Part shown: one piece after another, positions 37,878 to 46,387 of the stretch | Numbering within the stretch: the stretch's first letter is position 1 | Layout of the letters: each line of letters starts with the position of its first letter | From: Prochlorococcus sp. AG-355-I04 | GTDB taxonomy: Bacteria > Cyanobacteriota > Cyanobacteriia > PCC-6307 > Cyanobiaceae | Assembly (NCBI GenBank): GCA_003280915.1 | Contig: QCDL01000006.1 | Location: forward strand, 1 to 64,000 | DNA length: 64,000 nucleotides | Direction: 5' to 3' | The notes under the pieces: generated by a model | What the model was told of the DNA's origin: nothing | The model's input: the letters and a program-made list of their open reading frames with translations, nothing else | Database searches by the model: none | Program-made: the position numbers and the translations under genes

Positions 37878-38068
37878 TTTTAGTTAACTTTTACATCCTT
37901 TGAATCTTCTTAATCCAATTACAACTATAAAAATATTGAAAGTCAAAGGATCAAAGTTTTAGAAATAAATTTAAATTAGGTTGCAATTTTTGTTGGCGGG
38001 AAATTCTTTTTCGATATGAAAAACCTGTTCAGACGTGTTCTATAGTATTCTCTAAGTTTAAAATCGTT

Positions 38069-38089
38069 CCACCCTCTCAGTATAATTTT
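38069..38089 (+). repeat. degenerate copy of the tRNA-Ser(CGA) 3' end
   Basis: 19 of 21 bases match 36001-36021: CCACCCTCTC, one mismatch, GTAT, one mismatch, ATTTT. The copy covers the last 12 bases of the tRNA and 9 bases beyond. It is in the same orientation 2068 bp downstream, the layout of an att-site pair for an element that targets a tRNA gene. Confidence 0.55.
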
Positions 38090-38106
38090 TGATCCTTATA
38101 CCTTTT

Positions 38107-38224
38107 GTTGTGGTAATTAATCCTCCTAAATGCCTGCAAATTAACCATAGTTTATTAAATATAGATTTAAAGTTTATATTGTCATTTTGAATTTAACGCA
38201 ATAACTCCCATCAAAATATGGTGG
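38107..38224 (+). repeat. dispersed intergenic element, copy A
   Basis: It is related along about 118 bases to 46126-46243. Both begin with the identical 15-mer GTTGTGGTAATTAAT, share TAGATTTAAA and ATTGTCAT in the middle, and end near CCCATCAAAAT. I estimate clear identity over most of the length with two single-base indels. The function is unknown. Confidence 0.75.
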
Positions 38225-38381
38225 ATAAAGAAAAATAAATCTACCTTTCTTTGTCCCGCTCTTATAGTGGATTCTAAATATATGTAGCTCTCGAAAAAGA
38301 AAAATTCTTTTTCCCTGAACATTCTTTGGATTAGAAAGTTATACTCCCTACTTAAAAATCTTTAAAGTTATTTTGGGAAAA

Positions 38382-40511
38382 TTACCTTACCATTGCAGCA
38401 ACATTTCCACCATCTACAGTCAAAAGAGCACCTGTAGTTTTTTCCATTTCAGCTAATGCCAAAAAAGCTTTTGCCACGTCTAAGGCTAAAACCTCTGATT
38501 GTAATAAATTGCCAGACATGTATTCGTTCTCTGAAATTCCTCTAGATACTGCTCTTTTTTTTATCATTTCTTCATTTAACAAACCAGATTTAATCCTATC
38601 GGCATTTATCCCATTTGCCCTGATTTTATTTAAACCCTCTTCAATTGAAATTTGTCTCATTAAAGCAAGCAGTGCAGCTTTAGATATTCCATAAGAACCA
38701 AAGTTTGGGCCAGGATTAATCGCTTGTTTACTAATGTTAAATAATATTTGCCCCCCAATTAAATTTTTTTTATCTTCCTCGCAAAAATCTTGTGAATGGA
38801 AAATATTGATTGCAAATTTTGAAACGTAATAATGAGCGAATAGATTTATTTCCATACTTTTTCTAAAAAGAGATTCATTCATTTTTGATATACTTCCTTC
38901 CCAAGCAGCTCCAGCATTTGAAATTAAAATATCTAGTCCTCCAAAATTCCTAATAATCTCATCAAAAGTATTCTCTAATGCTTTTTTATTGGTAATATCA
39001 CACCCTATTGCTAAGGTGTTATCTCCAATACTGTTAGCTATTAAATTAGCTGATTTCTTATCTAAATCAATCGCTACAACCTCTGCTCCAGCATTCTTGA
39101 ATTGTCTTGCGATCTGAGAACCAATCACTCCTCCAGCACCAGTTATTGCAATGATTTTACCACTTAAAAGTGGGGGTTTGTTCTTGCCTAGTTTTGCCTG
39201 TTCTAAACTCCAATATTCTAAATCAAACGTATCTTTTTCACAAACTGGATTAAAATCTCCAATTGAAGTTGCAGATAAAACTGTTTCTATCCATGCTTGA
39301 CCAATATCAGCAGCAACTTTAGAAGATTTCTTATTGATTCCTATCCCAATTAGACCAATACCAGGAATTAATATTAAACGAGGCAAAGGATCTAATTGTG
39401 TCTTAGCCTCTTTAGAAAATTTAGAGTTTCTCTCGAAATAATCTTCATACTCCATTATGTATTTATTGATTTTTTCTTTCGCATTATGAACCCAATTATA
39501 AATTTTTTCCTCGAAGCTTTTATTTTTGTCCGGGACAAAACTCTCCAATAAAAGTGGTTTTGCTTTGGTTCTAATTACATGATCTGGGGTCGCTACACCT
39601 TTGTTGATAAGTGAGTTTAATTCTTGATGACAAAAAAGCTCTTTTGTATTCTCATTATTTCTGATATCAAAAATCCAATTATTATTTGTACAGTATTTTT
39701 TTGAAAGTCTCCCGATTAGACCTCTCAAATAAGGAATAATAATGTTGGAATTATTAGATGATTCTGAAGAGTTGGTGAAATCAAGATTAACTTTTCTTTT
39801 AAGTGCTTTTTCAGCAGTATTTACTAAATTAATCATCCTTTGATAACTTAACTTAGCCGTTTCTCCAAATGAGAATATTCCATGGTTTTTCAAGATAATT
39901 CCTTCTAATTCAATACCCTCTAACAAAGCAGTTTTGTTTGCTTTATTAAATTCTTTAAATGCTTCTTTGGCTAAGTTAAAACCTGGCATAACATATGGAA
40001 CTATGGCCACCCTTTTACCAAATATTGCTTTACATAATTCGATAGCATTTGGTTGATTTGCGAGTGCAAGTATAGATAATGAGTGAGTATGATCGATATA
40101 CTTGTGAGGAATAAATGCATGTAAGAGTGTCTCTACTGAAGGATTTGGAGAATTAGGATTCAGTAAATTTTGTCTTTGTGCTGCAACCATATCTTCATCA
40201 CTTAATTCGTTTAATTCTTTGAGTTTTATCAAAGGGTTAAGTTTTACAGCAGGGTGACCCTCTGGCTCGATTGTGGAAAGGTCCCATCCTGATCCTTTAA
40301 CATGTAGAACATCTATTTCATTCCCTAAAATATCTTTCAAAGTGCTTTTAAGAGAAGTGTTACCTCCACCATGCAAAACTAGCTCAGGATCAGAACCTAA
40401 TAATCTTGCTGAAAAAGTTCTTAATGCAAGATCTTCAGAAATACCTATTGCTTTATATTTAGCTACATATTTTTTCGCTTCATCATCGGACCAATTATTT
40501 TTACATGCCAT
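38382..40511 (-). CDS. bifunctional class II aldolase / short-chain dehydrogenase (rhamnulose-1-phosphate aldolase type)
   Basis: This is a 709-residue fusion. The N-terminal class II aldolase (about 1-400) has LHGGGNTSLK, the zinc ligands in PHKYIDHTHSLS and the third His in LKNHGIFSF. The C-terminal short-chain dehydrogenase (about 440-705) has TGAGGVIGSQIA, NAGAA and the active site SYGISKAAL. The aldolase would split a 5-deoxy- or methylthio-ribulose-1-phosphate (or rhamnulose-1-phosphate) to DHAP and an aldehyde, and the dehydrogenase would oxidise or reduce the aldehyde. Neighbouring mtnA, apt and mtnP favour the methylthioribose or deoxyribose substrate. Substrate choice is inferred. 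Confidence 0.88.
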   Translation of the reverse strand: MACKNNWSDDEAKKYVAKYKAIGISEDLALRTFSARLLGSDPELVLHGGGNTSLKSTLKDILGNEIDVLHVKGSGWDLSTIEPEGHPAVKLNPLIKLKELNELSDEDMVAAQRQNLLNPNSPNPSVETLLHAFIPHKYIDHTHSLSILALANQPNAIELCKAIFGKRVAIVPYVMPGFNLAKEAFKEFNKANKTALLEGIELEGIILKNHGIFSFGETAKLSYQRMINLVNTAEKALKRKVNLDFTNSSESSNNSNIIIPYLRGLIGRLSKKYCTNNNWIFDIRNNENTKELFCHQELNSLINKGVATPDHVIRTKAKPLLLESFVPDKNKSFEEKIYNWVHNAKEKINKYIMEYEDYFERNSKFSKEAKTQLDPLPRLILIPGIGLIGIGINKKSSKVAADIGQAWIETVLSATSIGDFNPVCEKDTFDLEYWSLEQAKLGKNKPPLLSGKIIAITGAGGVIGSQIARQFKNAGAEVVAIDLDKKSANLIANSIGDNTLAIGCDITNKKALENTFDEIIRNFGGLDILISNAGAAWEGSISKMNESLFRKSMEINLFAHYYVSKFAINIFHSQDFCEEDKKNLIGGQILFNISKQAINPGPNFGSYGISKAALLALMRQISIEEGLNKIRANGINADRIKSGLLNEEMIKKRAVSRGISENEYMSGNLLQSEVLALDVAKAFLALAEMEKTTGALLTVDGGNVAAMVR

Positions 40512-40604
40512 TTTTAGTTAATAATTTAATACAATCTAATAAATTTTTTATTTATGTTTTTGATCATATGTTTATTAAAAAACAATTTATAACAAACTAA
40601 AATG

Positions 40605-41705
40605 TTATTTCTTTTTGTAAAACTTACTTATTTCAGATTTATTAGCTTTGCATATACCTCTTTCAGTAATTAAGCCCGTAATTAAATTATTTGGAGTTAC
40701 ATCAAATCCTGGATTAAAACCATGAGTACCTTGTGGAACTAATTTCACTGTCTCTATATTTCCACTATCATTCAATCCAGAAATATGTGTGACTTCTCTT
40801 TCTGATCGCGCTTCAATAACTATTTCACTAAGGCCATCTTCAAGTTCCCAATCAAGAGTTGAAATAGGTAATGCAGCATAAAAAGGAATGTCATTATCAT
40901 TGGCTGCCAATGCTTTTAAATAAGTTCCAATTTTATTGCAAACATCTCCTTGAGAAGTTGTTCTATCACTACCTACTATTACGAGATCAACAAGACCATG
41001 CTGCATCAAATGTCCTCCTGCGTTATCAACAATAACTGTATGAGGTATACCTTCATTCTTTAATTCAAAAGCTGTAAGACTTGCTCCTTGATTCCTCGGT
41101 CTAGTCTCATCAACCCAAATATGTAAATTCAGTCCGGCTCTATGTGCTTTATATATAGGAGCTAAAGCAGTTCCCCAATTTACAGTAGCTAACCATCCAG
41201 CATTGCAATGTGTAAGAATGTTGATTACTTTTTTCTCATTTTTGATAATTTTCCTATCATAAATTTCTTGAATTATTTTTAATCCATTATCCCCAATTAA
41301 TGAACACATTTCGATATCTTCCTTTTCAATAATACATGCTTCCTTCATTGCGGCATTTAGTCTATCTACTTGACTCAAATCTTTTACTTTTTGGAAAATT
41401 CTGTCAAGAGACCATTTTAAATTAACAGCAGTTGGCCGAGTAGCAAGTAATGTTTCATAAGTTTTCTCTAAATTTGAAGATGAAGGGTTTTCTCGTAATC
41501 CGAGCATTAATCCATAAGCCCCCATCACACCTATTAAAGGAGCTCCCCTTATAACCATTTGGCTTATTGCATTGGCAGCTTCAAATGAATTATTTATAAC
41601 TTTCACTTCGAACTTGTGAGGTAATTTTGTTTGATCAATAACCTCAATTTTTTGAGTTTCTTTATTCAGCCATATAGTGTGCCATTCTTTATTTTCTATC
41701 AACAT
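40605..41705 (-). CDS. mtnA: S-methyl-5-thioribose-1-phosphate isomerase
   Basis: The 366-residue protein has MVIRGAPLIGVMGAYGL near residue 50, the catalytic Cys of THCNAGWLATVNWGTALAP and the Asp of IVGSDRTTSQGDVCNKIGT. It converts methylthioribose-1-phosphate to the ribulose isomer, and homologues also take 5-deoxyribose-1-phosphate. Length is typical of MtnA. It lies between apt and the aldolase-dehydrogenase on the same strand. Confidence 0.94.
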   Translation of the reverse strand: MLIENKEWHTIWLNKETQKIEVIDQTKLPHKFEVKVINNSFEAANAISQMVIRGAPLIGVMGAYGLMLGLRENPSSSNLEKTYETLLATRPTAVNLKWSLDRIFQKVKDLSQVDRLNAAMKEACIIEKEDIEMCSLIGDNGLKIIQEIYDRKIIKNEKKVINILTHCNAGWLATVNWGTALAPIYKAHRAGLNLHIWVDETRPRNQGASLTAFELKNEGIPHTVIVDNAGGHLMQHGLVDLVIVGSDRTTSQGDVCNKIGTYLKALAANDNDIPFYAALPISTLDWELEDGLSEIVIEARSEREVTHISGLNDSGNIETVKLVPQGTHGFNPGFDVTPNNLITGLITERGICKANKSEISKFYKKK

Positions 41706-41747
41706 TGTTTTCTTGAATAGAGTTTTTAATTGGATTAATAAAAGTAT

Positions 41748-42272
41748 TTATAGAGTAATTTGACTTTTTACTTCACAATGTAATTTATTTTTTCCCTGCA
41801 ATTCTTCAAGCTCTACTACTACAACTAATTCATGTACTTGTTTATCTTGATTTAAAAGCATTTTTTCTACACAAGCAGCGGTCCCTCCTGTTGCTAACAA
41901 ATCATCTACAATTGAGAAACTTTTATATTTCTTAATTGATTCACTTTGTATACATAGGGTATTTTTGCCATATTCAAGACTATAAGAATCGCTAATTAAA
42001 TGTCCTGGAAGTTTTCCAGGTTTGCGTGCAAAAATAAGTGGTTTTTTAGTATGTAAAGAAATTGCTGTTCCAAAAATAAATCCACGCGCATCAATCGCAA
42101 CAATAGCATCTGAATTTTTAATTCCTTCTGATTGACTCATGCTTTGTATTAATTCATGAAACACCTCTGGATCTTGGAGGACAGGAAGAATATCACAAAA
42201 AACTATACCTTCCTTAGGAAAGTTTTTATAACTTCCAAATAAATTAAGTAAATTTCTCTCTAACTGATTCAT
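41748..42272 (-). CDS. apt: adenine phosphoribosyltransferase
   Basis: The 174-residue protein has FPKEGIVFCDILPVL, DAIVAIDARGFIFGTAI and the PRPP loop SIVDDLLATGGTAAC. ARKPGKLPG is the Apt hood segment. It converts adenine and PRPP to AMP. Beside mtnP and mtnA, it would recycle the adenine released from methylthioadenosine or deoxyadenosine. It is divergent from mtnP across 48 bases. Confidence 0.93.
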   Translation of the reverse strand: MNQLERNLLNLFGSYKNFPKEGIVFCDILPVLQDPEVFHELIQSMSQSEGIKNSDAIVAIDARGFIFGTAISLHTKKPLIFARKPGKLPGHLISDSYSLEYGKNTLCIQSESIKKYKSFSIVDDLLATGGTAACVEKMLLNQDKQVHELVVVVELEELQGKNKLHCEVKSQITL

Positions 42273-42320
42273 ATAATCAATTTTTAGATATTATATTATC
42301 TTAGTACGTTAAAAAGGAAT

Positions 42321-43211
42321 ATGGATTTTGAAAATACAGCCACTTCAAAGTTAGGCGTATTTGGAGGTAGTGGTGTTTATTCCATTGATAATTTAAAAAA
42401 TATTCAAGAATTATCAATAGATACTCCATATGGTAAAACTTCGGACAACCTTATAGTTGGAGAACTAGAGGGAATTGAGACCGTATTCCTTGCAAGACAT
42501 GGTAAGCATCATACTTTCACCCCAACAGAGGTCCCATACAGAGCTAATATTTGGGCGATGAAATCATTGGGAGTAAAATGGATAATTTCAGCATCGGCTG
42601 TTGGATCTCTAAAGGAAGAGATAAAGCCTTTAGATATGGTTTTACCTGATCAATTTATTGATAGAACAAATAATAGGCCTATGACTTTTTTTGGCGAAGG
42701 AATTGTTGCTCACGTTGCAATGGCTGATCCATTCTGTCCTAAACTTACTGGCATTTTAAAAGAAGTTACTGAACCACTTATTCCAGATGGATCCAATCTA
42801 CATGTAGGGGGAACATATTTATGTATGGAGGGCCCTGCCTTCTCGACAAGAGCAGAATCATTTTTTTATAGGTCTTTAGGATGTTCAATAATTGGTATGA
42901 CCAATCATACAGAAGCAAGATTATGTAAAGAGGCAGAAATTGCTTATGTAAGTCTCTCTATGTCAACAGATTATGATTGTTGGCATGAAGATCATGAAGA
43001 CGTTTCTGTAGAAATGATAATTAAAAATCTAAATAAAAATGCTGAATTAGCCAAAAGGATAATAACCGCTGCTGCCAAGGTAATTGGTGAAGAAAGACCA
43101 AAAAGTTTAGCTCATAGTGCATTAAAGGATGCGCTGATTACGCCAAAAGATAAAGTACCTAAAAAGACCTTAAAAAAGATAGAGTTATTTACTCAAAAGT
43201 ATTGGAATTAA
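42321..43211 (+). CDS. mtnP: 5'-methylthioadenosine phosphorylase
   Basis: The 296-residue protein has FGGSGVYSID, HGKHHTFTPTEVPYRAN and GMTNHTEARLCKEAEIAY. The TDYDCWHEDHEDVS near the end is the MTA-phosphorylase signature instead of the Asn/Asp of plain PNPs. It splits MTA to adenine and methylthioribose-1-phosphate, and family members also split 5'-deoxyadenosine. An AAGGA sequence lies just before the ATG. Confidence 0.93.
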   Translation: MDFENTATSKLGVFGGSGVYSIDNLKNIQELSIDTPYGKTSDNLIVGELEGIETVFLARHGKHHTFTPTEVPYRANIWAMKSLGVKWIISASAVGSLKEEIKPLDMVLPDQFIDRTNNRPMTFFGEGIVAHVAMADPFCPKLTGILKEVTEPLIPDGSNLHVGGTYLCMEGPAFSTRAESFFYRSLGCSIIGMTNHTEARLCKEAEIAYVSLSMSTDYDCWHEDHEDVSVEMIIKNLNKNAELAKRIITAAAKVIGEERPKSLAHSALKDALITPKDKVPKKTLKKIELFTQKYWN

Positions 43212-43364
43212 TTAATCTATTTCATATTTCCCAGTTCTAAATTATAAGAATTACTTTTAAAATTAGACTTAAATTAACTAATTAAGCTCTAATTAAATAG
43301 GAAAAAGATAAAAACTTTTGGAAACGAAATTTTTAATTTATTTAAAAATTTCTTGAATAATAAT

Positions 43365-44819
43365 TTAAGTTAAAACGAAAGACTCTAAAGGTAACTTTGC
43401 AGGGTCAGTACTTACTCCTCTATGTGATTTTTTCCCAAAAAAATCTTCTCTGCTAGAGGCTAAAACTTCTTTACTAACTAATGAAGCAAGATAATCTTTA
43501 TTGTCACAATTTTGAAGCAATTCATTAACAGTTAAATTAGAAGATTCATCATGTGCCTTCTTTATTGCTTGGAAAAGATTATTTTCAACCTCAATTGTAT
43601 TGCCCCATCGAATATTTATAAGACCAAAGCCATCTTCTTGTCTAAATCTTAGGGAAGGATTCGTATAAACAGTATTATTTGGATTATCCATAATTTCTCT
43701 ATGAGATTTATCTGCAATAGCTTTTATATGATGCGTAATGTGTTCTGAACCAAGCATTAATGGGTCTTTGCCATCAATGTTCCCTGTAGTTGCCAAGGCA
43801 GACATTCTACAACCAGTCTGACAAACATTTATATATTCACAGGATTTGCAGCCTTCATAGAAAACACTATTGTCTCGCCAAAATTGTGTTTTAGCATATG
43901 TAGCTTTAAGACCATTTTTGAATATATCACCATAAGAAGCATCTTCCATAACACATGTATGAGAATCTCCTGAAGCTTGTATGCTGAACCTATGGCCTGA
44001 TTGAGAGGGACAACCTCTTCCAACAAAGTCACTGTATTTTTCCAGATCTCCAATCATACAAAGTGGGTACCCAATTAAAGTAGATACATTAATGGAGTAT
44101 TCTTTTTTTAATCTTAATAAAATATCTAAAGTATCTTTAGCTTCATTTGCTTCAAGATTATTAGCAGGGTTCTTTTCTTTTAAAGCTCTTTCATAAGCCG
44201 GTGGTATTACTCTGTGAGCAATAAATTGCTGAACTCCTAATTCCGCTAAGAACTTTCCAGCCTCATAAACTGAATTTATTGTGTGCGAAGTTACTATAGT
44301 ATTAACACTCATTCTGATCCCTGCTTCTACACAAGTTTTTATCCCTTCGATGACCTTATCTTGTGCTCCTTTAACTTGAGTTATATGACTAGTAGTATTA
44401 GGATCAGTAGAGTACCAAGAAGCTAATATATGATCTAAGCCAAGATCTCTCAACTGCTTGGCTTTATCTTTTGTTATTAGTGAAACATTTGAATTGAGTG
44501 AGATGGAGATATTATTTTCTAATAATTTCGGTATTGCGTATAGAAGAAGCTTGTAATTTACTAATGGTTCACCACCAGAGAGTACAACGTGGAAAACTCC
44601 ATTGGTAATAAACTCTTCAAGAAGATAATCAAATTGATCTATAGTAAGATGATTTTTACCTGCAGATACCTCTCTCCACGGGTTATAGCAATGCAAACAT
44701 TTAAAATTACAACCTTCTGTTATTTCTAGATTTATAACAGTTGGTGCAGAATAAACTCTCTTAATATAATTACTTTGAGTGGACCACTTTTTATCAGTAT
44801 TGATCCACGTATAGTCCAT
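43365..44819 (-). CDS. radical SAM/SPASM maturase-like protein with PqqD-like tail
   Basis: The 484-residue protein has the radical SAM cluster motif in EGCNFKCLHCYNP (CxxxCxxC) near residue 36, and LSGGEP near residue 81. The SPASM region has GCKSCEYINVCQTGCRMSALA, which binds extra iron-sulfur clusters. The tail from about residue 390 (SLRFRQEDGFGLINIRWGN, VENNLFQAIKKA, LTVNELLQNC) resembles PqqD/RRE peptide-binding domains. SPASM enzymes usually modify peptides or proteins. No precursor gene is seen. The RRE reading is a pattern judgement. Confidence 0.85.
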   Translation of the reverse strand: MDYTWINTDKKWSTQSNYIKRVYSAPTVINLEITEGCNFKCLHCYNPWREVSAGKNHLTIDQFDYLLEEFITNGVFHVVLSGGEPLVNYKLLLYAIPKLLENNISISLNSNVSLITKDKAKQLRDLGLDHILASWYSTDPNTTSHITQVKGAQDKVIEGIKTCVEAGIRMSVNTIVTSHTINSVYEAGKFLAELGVQQFIAHRVIPPAYERALKEKNPANNLEANEAKDTLDILLRLKKEYSINVSTLIGYPLCMIGDLEKYSDFVGRGCPSQSGHRFSIQASGDSHTCVMEDASYGDIFKNGLKATYAKTQFWRDNSVFYEGCKSCEYINVCQTGCRMSALATTGNIDGKDPLMLGSEHITHHIKAIADKSHREIMDNPNNTVYTNPSLRFRQEDGFGLINIRWGNTIEVENNLFQAIKKAHDESSNLTVNELLQNCDNKDYLASLVSKEVLASSREDFFGKKSHRGVSTDPAKLPLESFVLT

Positions 44820-45224
44820 ATTAGTTTAAAAATTTTAATAATATTAATTCCTATGATGTTAGATGTCAATAAAATAATGTGTTTAAATTACCATTTGCAC
44901 TACATTTTTGAATCCGCGAGATTCTCATAAAAAATTAAATTTTAATTTATTAAATTACTTTATTTTCAAAACAAGGATTTTTTGATTAATTTCCTTAATC
45001 CAAAAAACCTTATTAACTATTAAAAGAAATACTTATAAAACATTGGTTCTTTTATTCATGAAAAAAAATTCTACATATTTCATGATTGATGATTTTTAAA
45101 ATTTATATTTTTGAGGAAATGATTAAATAATATAAATTAGTAATTATGCTTTAAGTTATTATTTAATTTTGAAACTAAAGTTAAAGTTTTGTGATTCATC
45201 ATTGTAAAGAAAAATTTATCCCTA
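44820..45224. other. 405-bp divergent gap between radical SAM gene and methyltransferase
   Basis: Very AT-rich. The only notable structures are a 5-bp perfect hairpin GAATC/GATTC around CGCGA at 44910-44924 and a 25-codon frame at 44853-44930 (plus strand). I see no supported gene. Promoters for both flanking genes must lie here. Confidence 0.55.
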
Positions 45225-45995
45225 ATGACAAATTTCGATAACAAGAAAACTCTAAGAGAATTAATGCAAGAGCTTTTGCTGACAGGCGATTATTTTGTAA
45301 AAAGAGAAATTCAAAAACAGGAAACTTCTTATTGGGGAGACGAAGCGATAGTTAATGATCCAGATGGGAACATAAGAAATCTATTGAGTAAAGATGAAAT
45401 CGATAAAAGGGTGCAAAACTATGAATATATAATTAAATTCGTCCAAGATTTATCTCCAGAATCTGTTTTAGATCTTGGGTGTGGTTTAGGAGATATGCTT
45501 CTTAATCTTGATGGAGTAAAATTCAGAACAGGGGTTGATTCAGATGTAAAACTTGCCCAAAAAAGATCCAATAAAATTTCTTGGATAGAATCTGATGTAG
45601 AATTTTTTGAAAAAGTTAGCAATTATGAAGTGATAATTTGTCATCATGTTATTGAGCATTTAGATGACCCTGTAAATTTTATTAAAAGGATTTATTTGGC
45701 AATGAAAAAGGATTCTGTGTTAATAGTAGGAACTCCTGATTTTGATTGTGGTGCTGCCAGATTATTTGATAAGAAATTTAGAATGTTAGATGATCCAACA
45801 CATCAATCTCTTTTTAGTTTGGATAGTTTAACTAGGCTATTAAGAGACACTGGCTTTATTCTTATTGATTCAGATTATCCTTTTTTTGAGACTAATTACT
45901 TTAACCAAGAAAATTTAATGAAATTATTTAATAAGGACGATTATTCGCCTGCATTCTATGGGAATTGGTTTACATTATTTGCTAAGAAAAAATAA
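45225..45995 (+). CDS. class I SAM-dependent methyltransferase
   Basis: The 256-residue protein has SAM motif I SVLDLGCGLGDMLLNLDG (about 78-95) and the acidic end of beta 2 in TGVDSDVKLA. The later motif ICHHVIEHLDDPVNFIKRIY is typical of Methyltransf_11/23 types in surface-glycan and small-molecule pathways. An N-terminal part of about 75 residues precedes the domain. The substrate is unknown. Confidence 0.85.
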   Translation: MTNFDNKKTLRELMQELLLTGDYFVKREIQKQETSYWGDEAIVNDPDGNIRNLLSKDEIDKRVQNYEYIIKFVQDLSPESVLDLGCGLGDMLLNLDGVKFRTGVDSDVKLAQKRSNKISWIESDVEFFEKVSNYEVIICHHVIEHLDDPVNFIKRIYLAMKKDSVLIVGTPDFDCGAARLFDKKFRMLDDPTHQSLFSLDSLTRLLRDTGFILIDSDYPFFETNYFNQENLMKLFNKDDYSPAFYGNWFTLFAKKK

Positions 45996-46387
45996 ACAAT
46001 TTATAGTTAAGATTTTTCCACTCAATCTTTAGATAATCACTTGTTAAATTATAAGAATCTTGAATATCCTTACTAATGACATATTATTTGAAGAATTCTA
46101 AAGGTATCTTGAAACAAAAATATGCGTTGTGGTAATTAATTCTGCAAAATGCTTGTAAAAAAGAAATACTTGATTTGAGATAGATTTAAATATTTAGATT
46201 GTCATATTGAAATTAAAGCTATGACTAACCCATCAAAATGTGGTTTTTTTTTGACTAAAGCCATTTTAAATTGTTGAGATTATATTATTGATTAATTGAC
46301 TAAAGTTTTTTTACAGTTTACGATAACAAAAAAAAATTTTTAATTCATGCCTAAAATAAACCAAGTAAATAGCAGATTTTTGAGTGT
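45996..46387. other. 392-bp gap with dispersed element copy B
   Basis: No supported open frame. The gap is taken up mainly by the element at 46126-46243, followed by an AT-rich stretch up to the next methyltransferase start. Confidence 0.55.
46126..46243 (+). repeat. dispersed intergenic element, copy B
   Basis: It is the partner of 38107-38224 in the same orientation. Its end folds as CCAT-CAAAAT-GTGG (with a T.G wobble where copy A has ATGG) and is followed by nine T residues, like an intrinsic terminator. The compensating wobble hints that the hairpin matters. A small RNA is one reading, a decayed mobile or coding remnant another. Confidence 0.75.

Larger units (their letters stand above)
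37878..38381. other. 504-bp gene-free gap
   Basis: No supported open frame. It holds the tRNA-Ser 3' remnant (38069-38089), one copy of a dispersed element (38107-38224) and a 7-bp hairpin GAAAAAG/CTTTTTC at 38293-38313. The hairpin lies about 70 bases past the aldolase-dehydrogenase stop and lacks a clear T run. Confidence 0.6.

Noticed and set aside
44853-44930. 25-codon frame with one Cys as precursor peptide for the radical SAM enzyme
   Set aside because: It is on the opposite strand, lacks a recognisable leader or core pattern and is of a length expected by chance.
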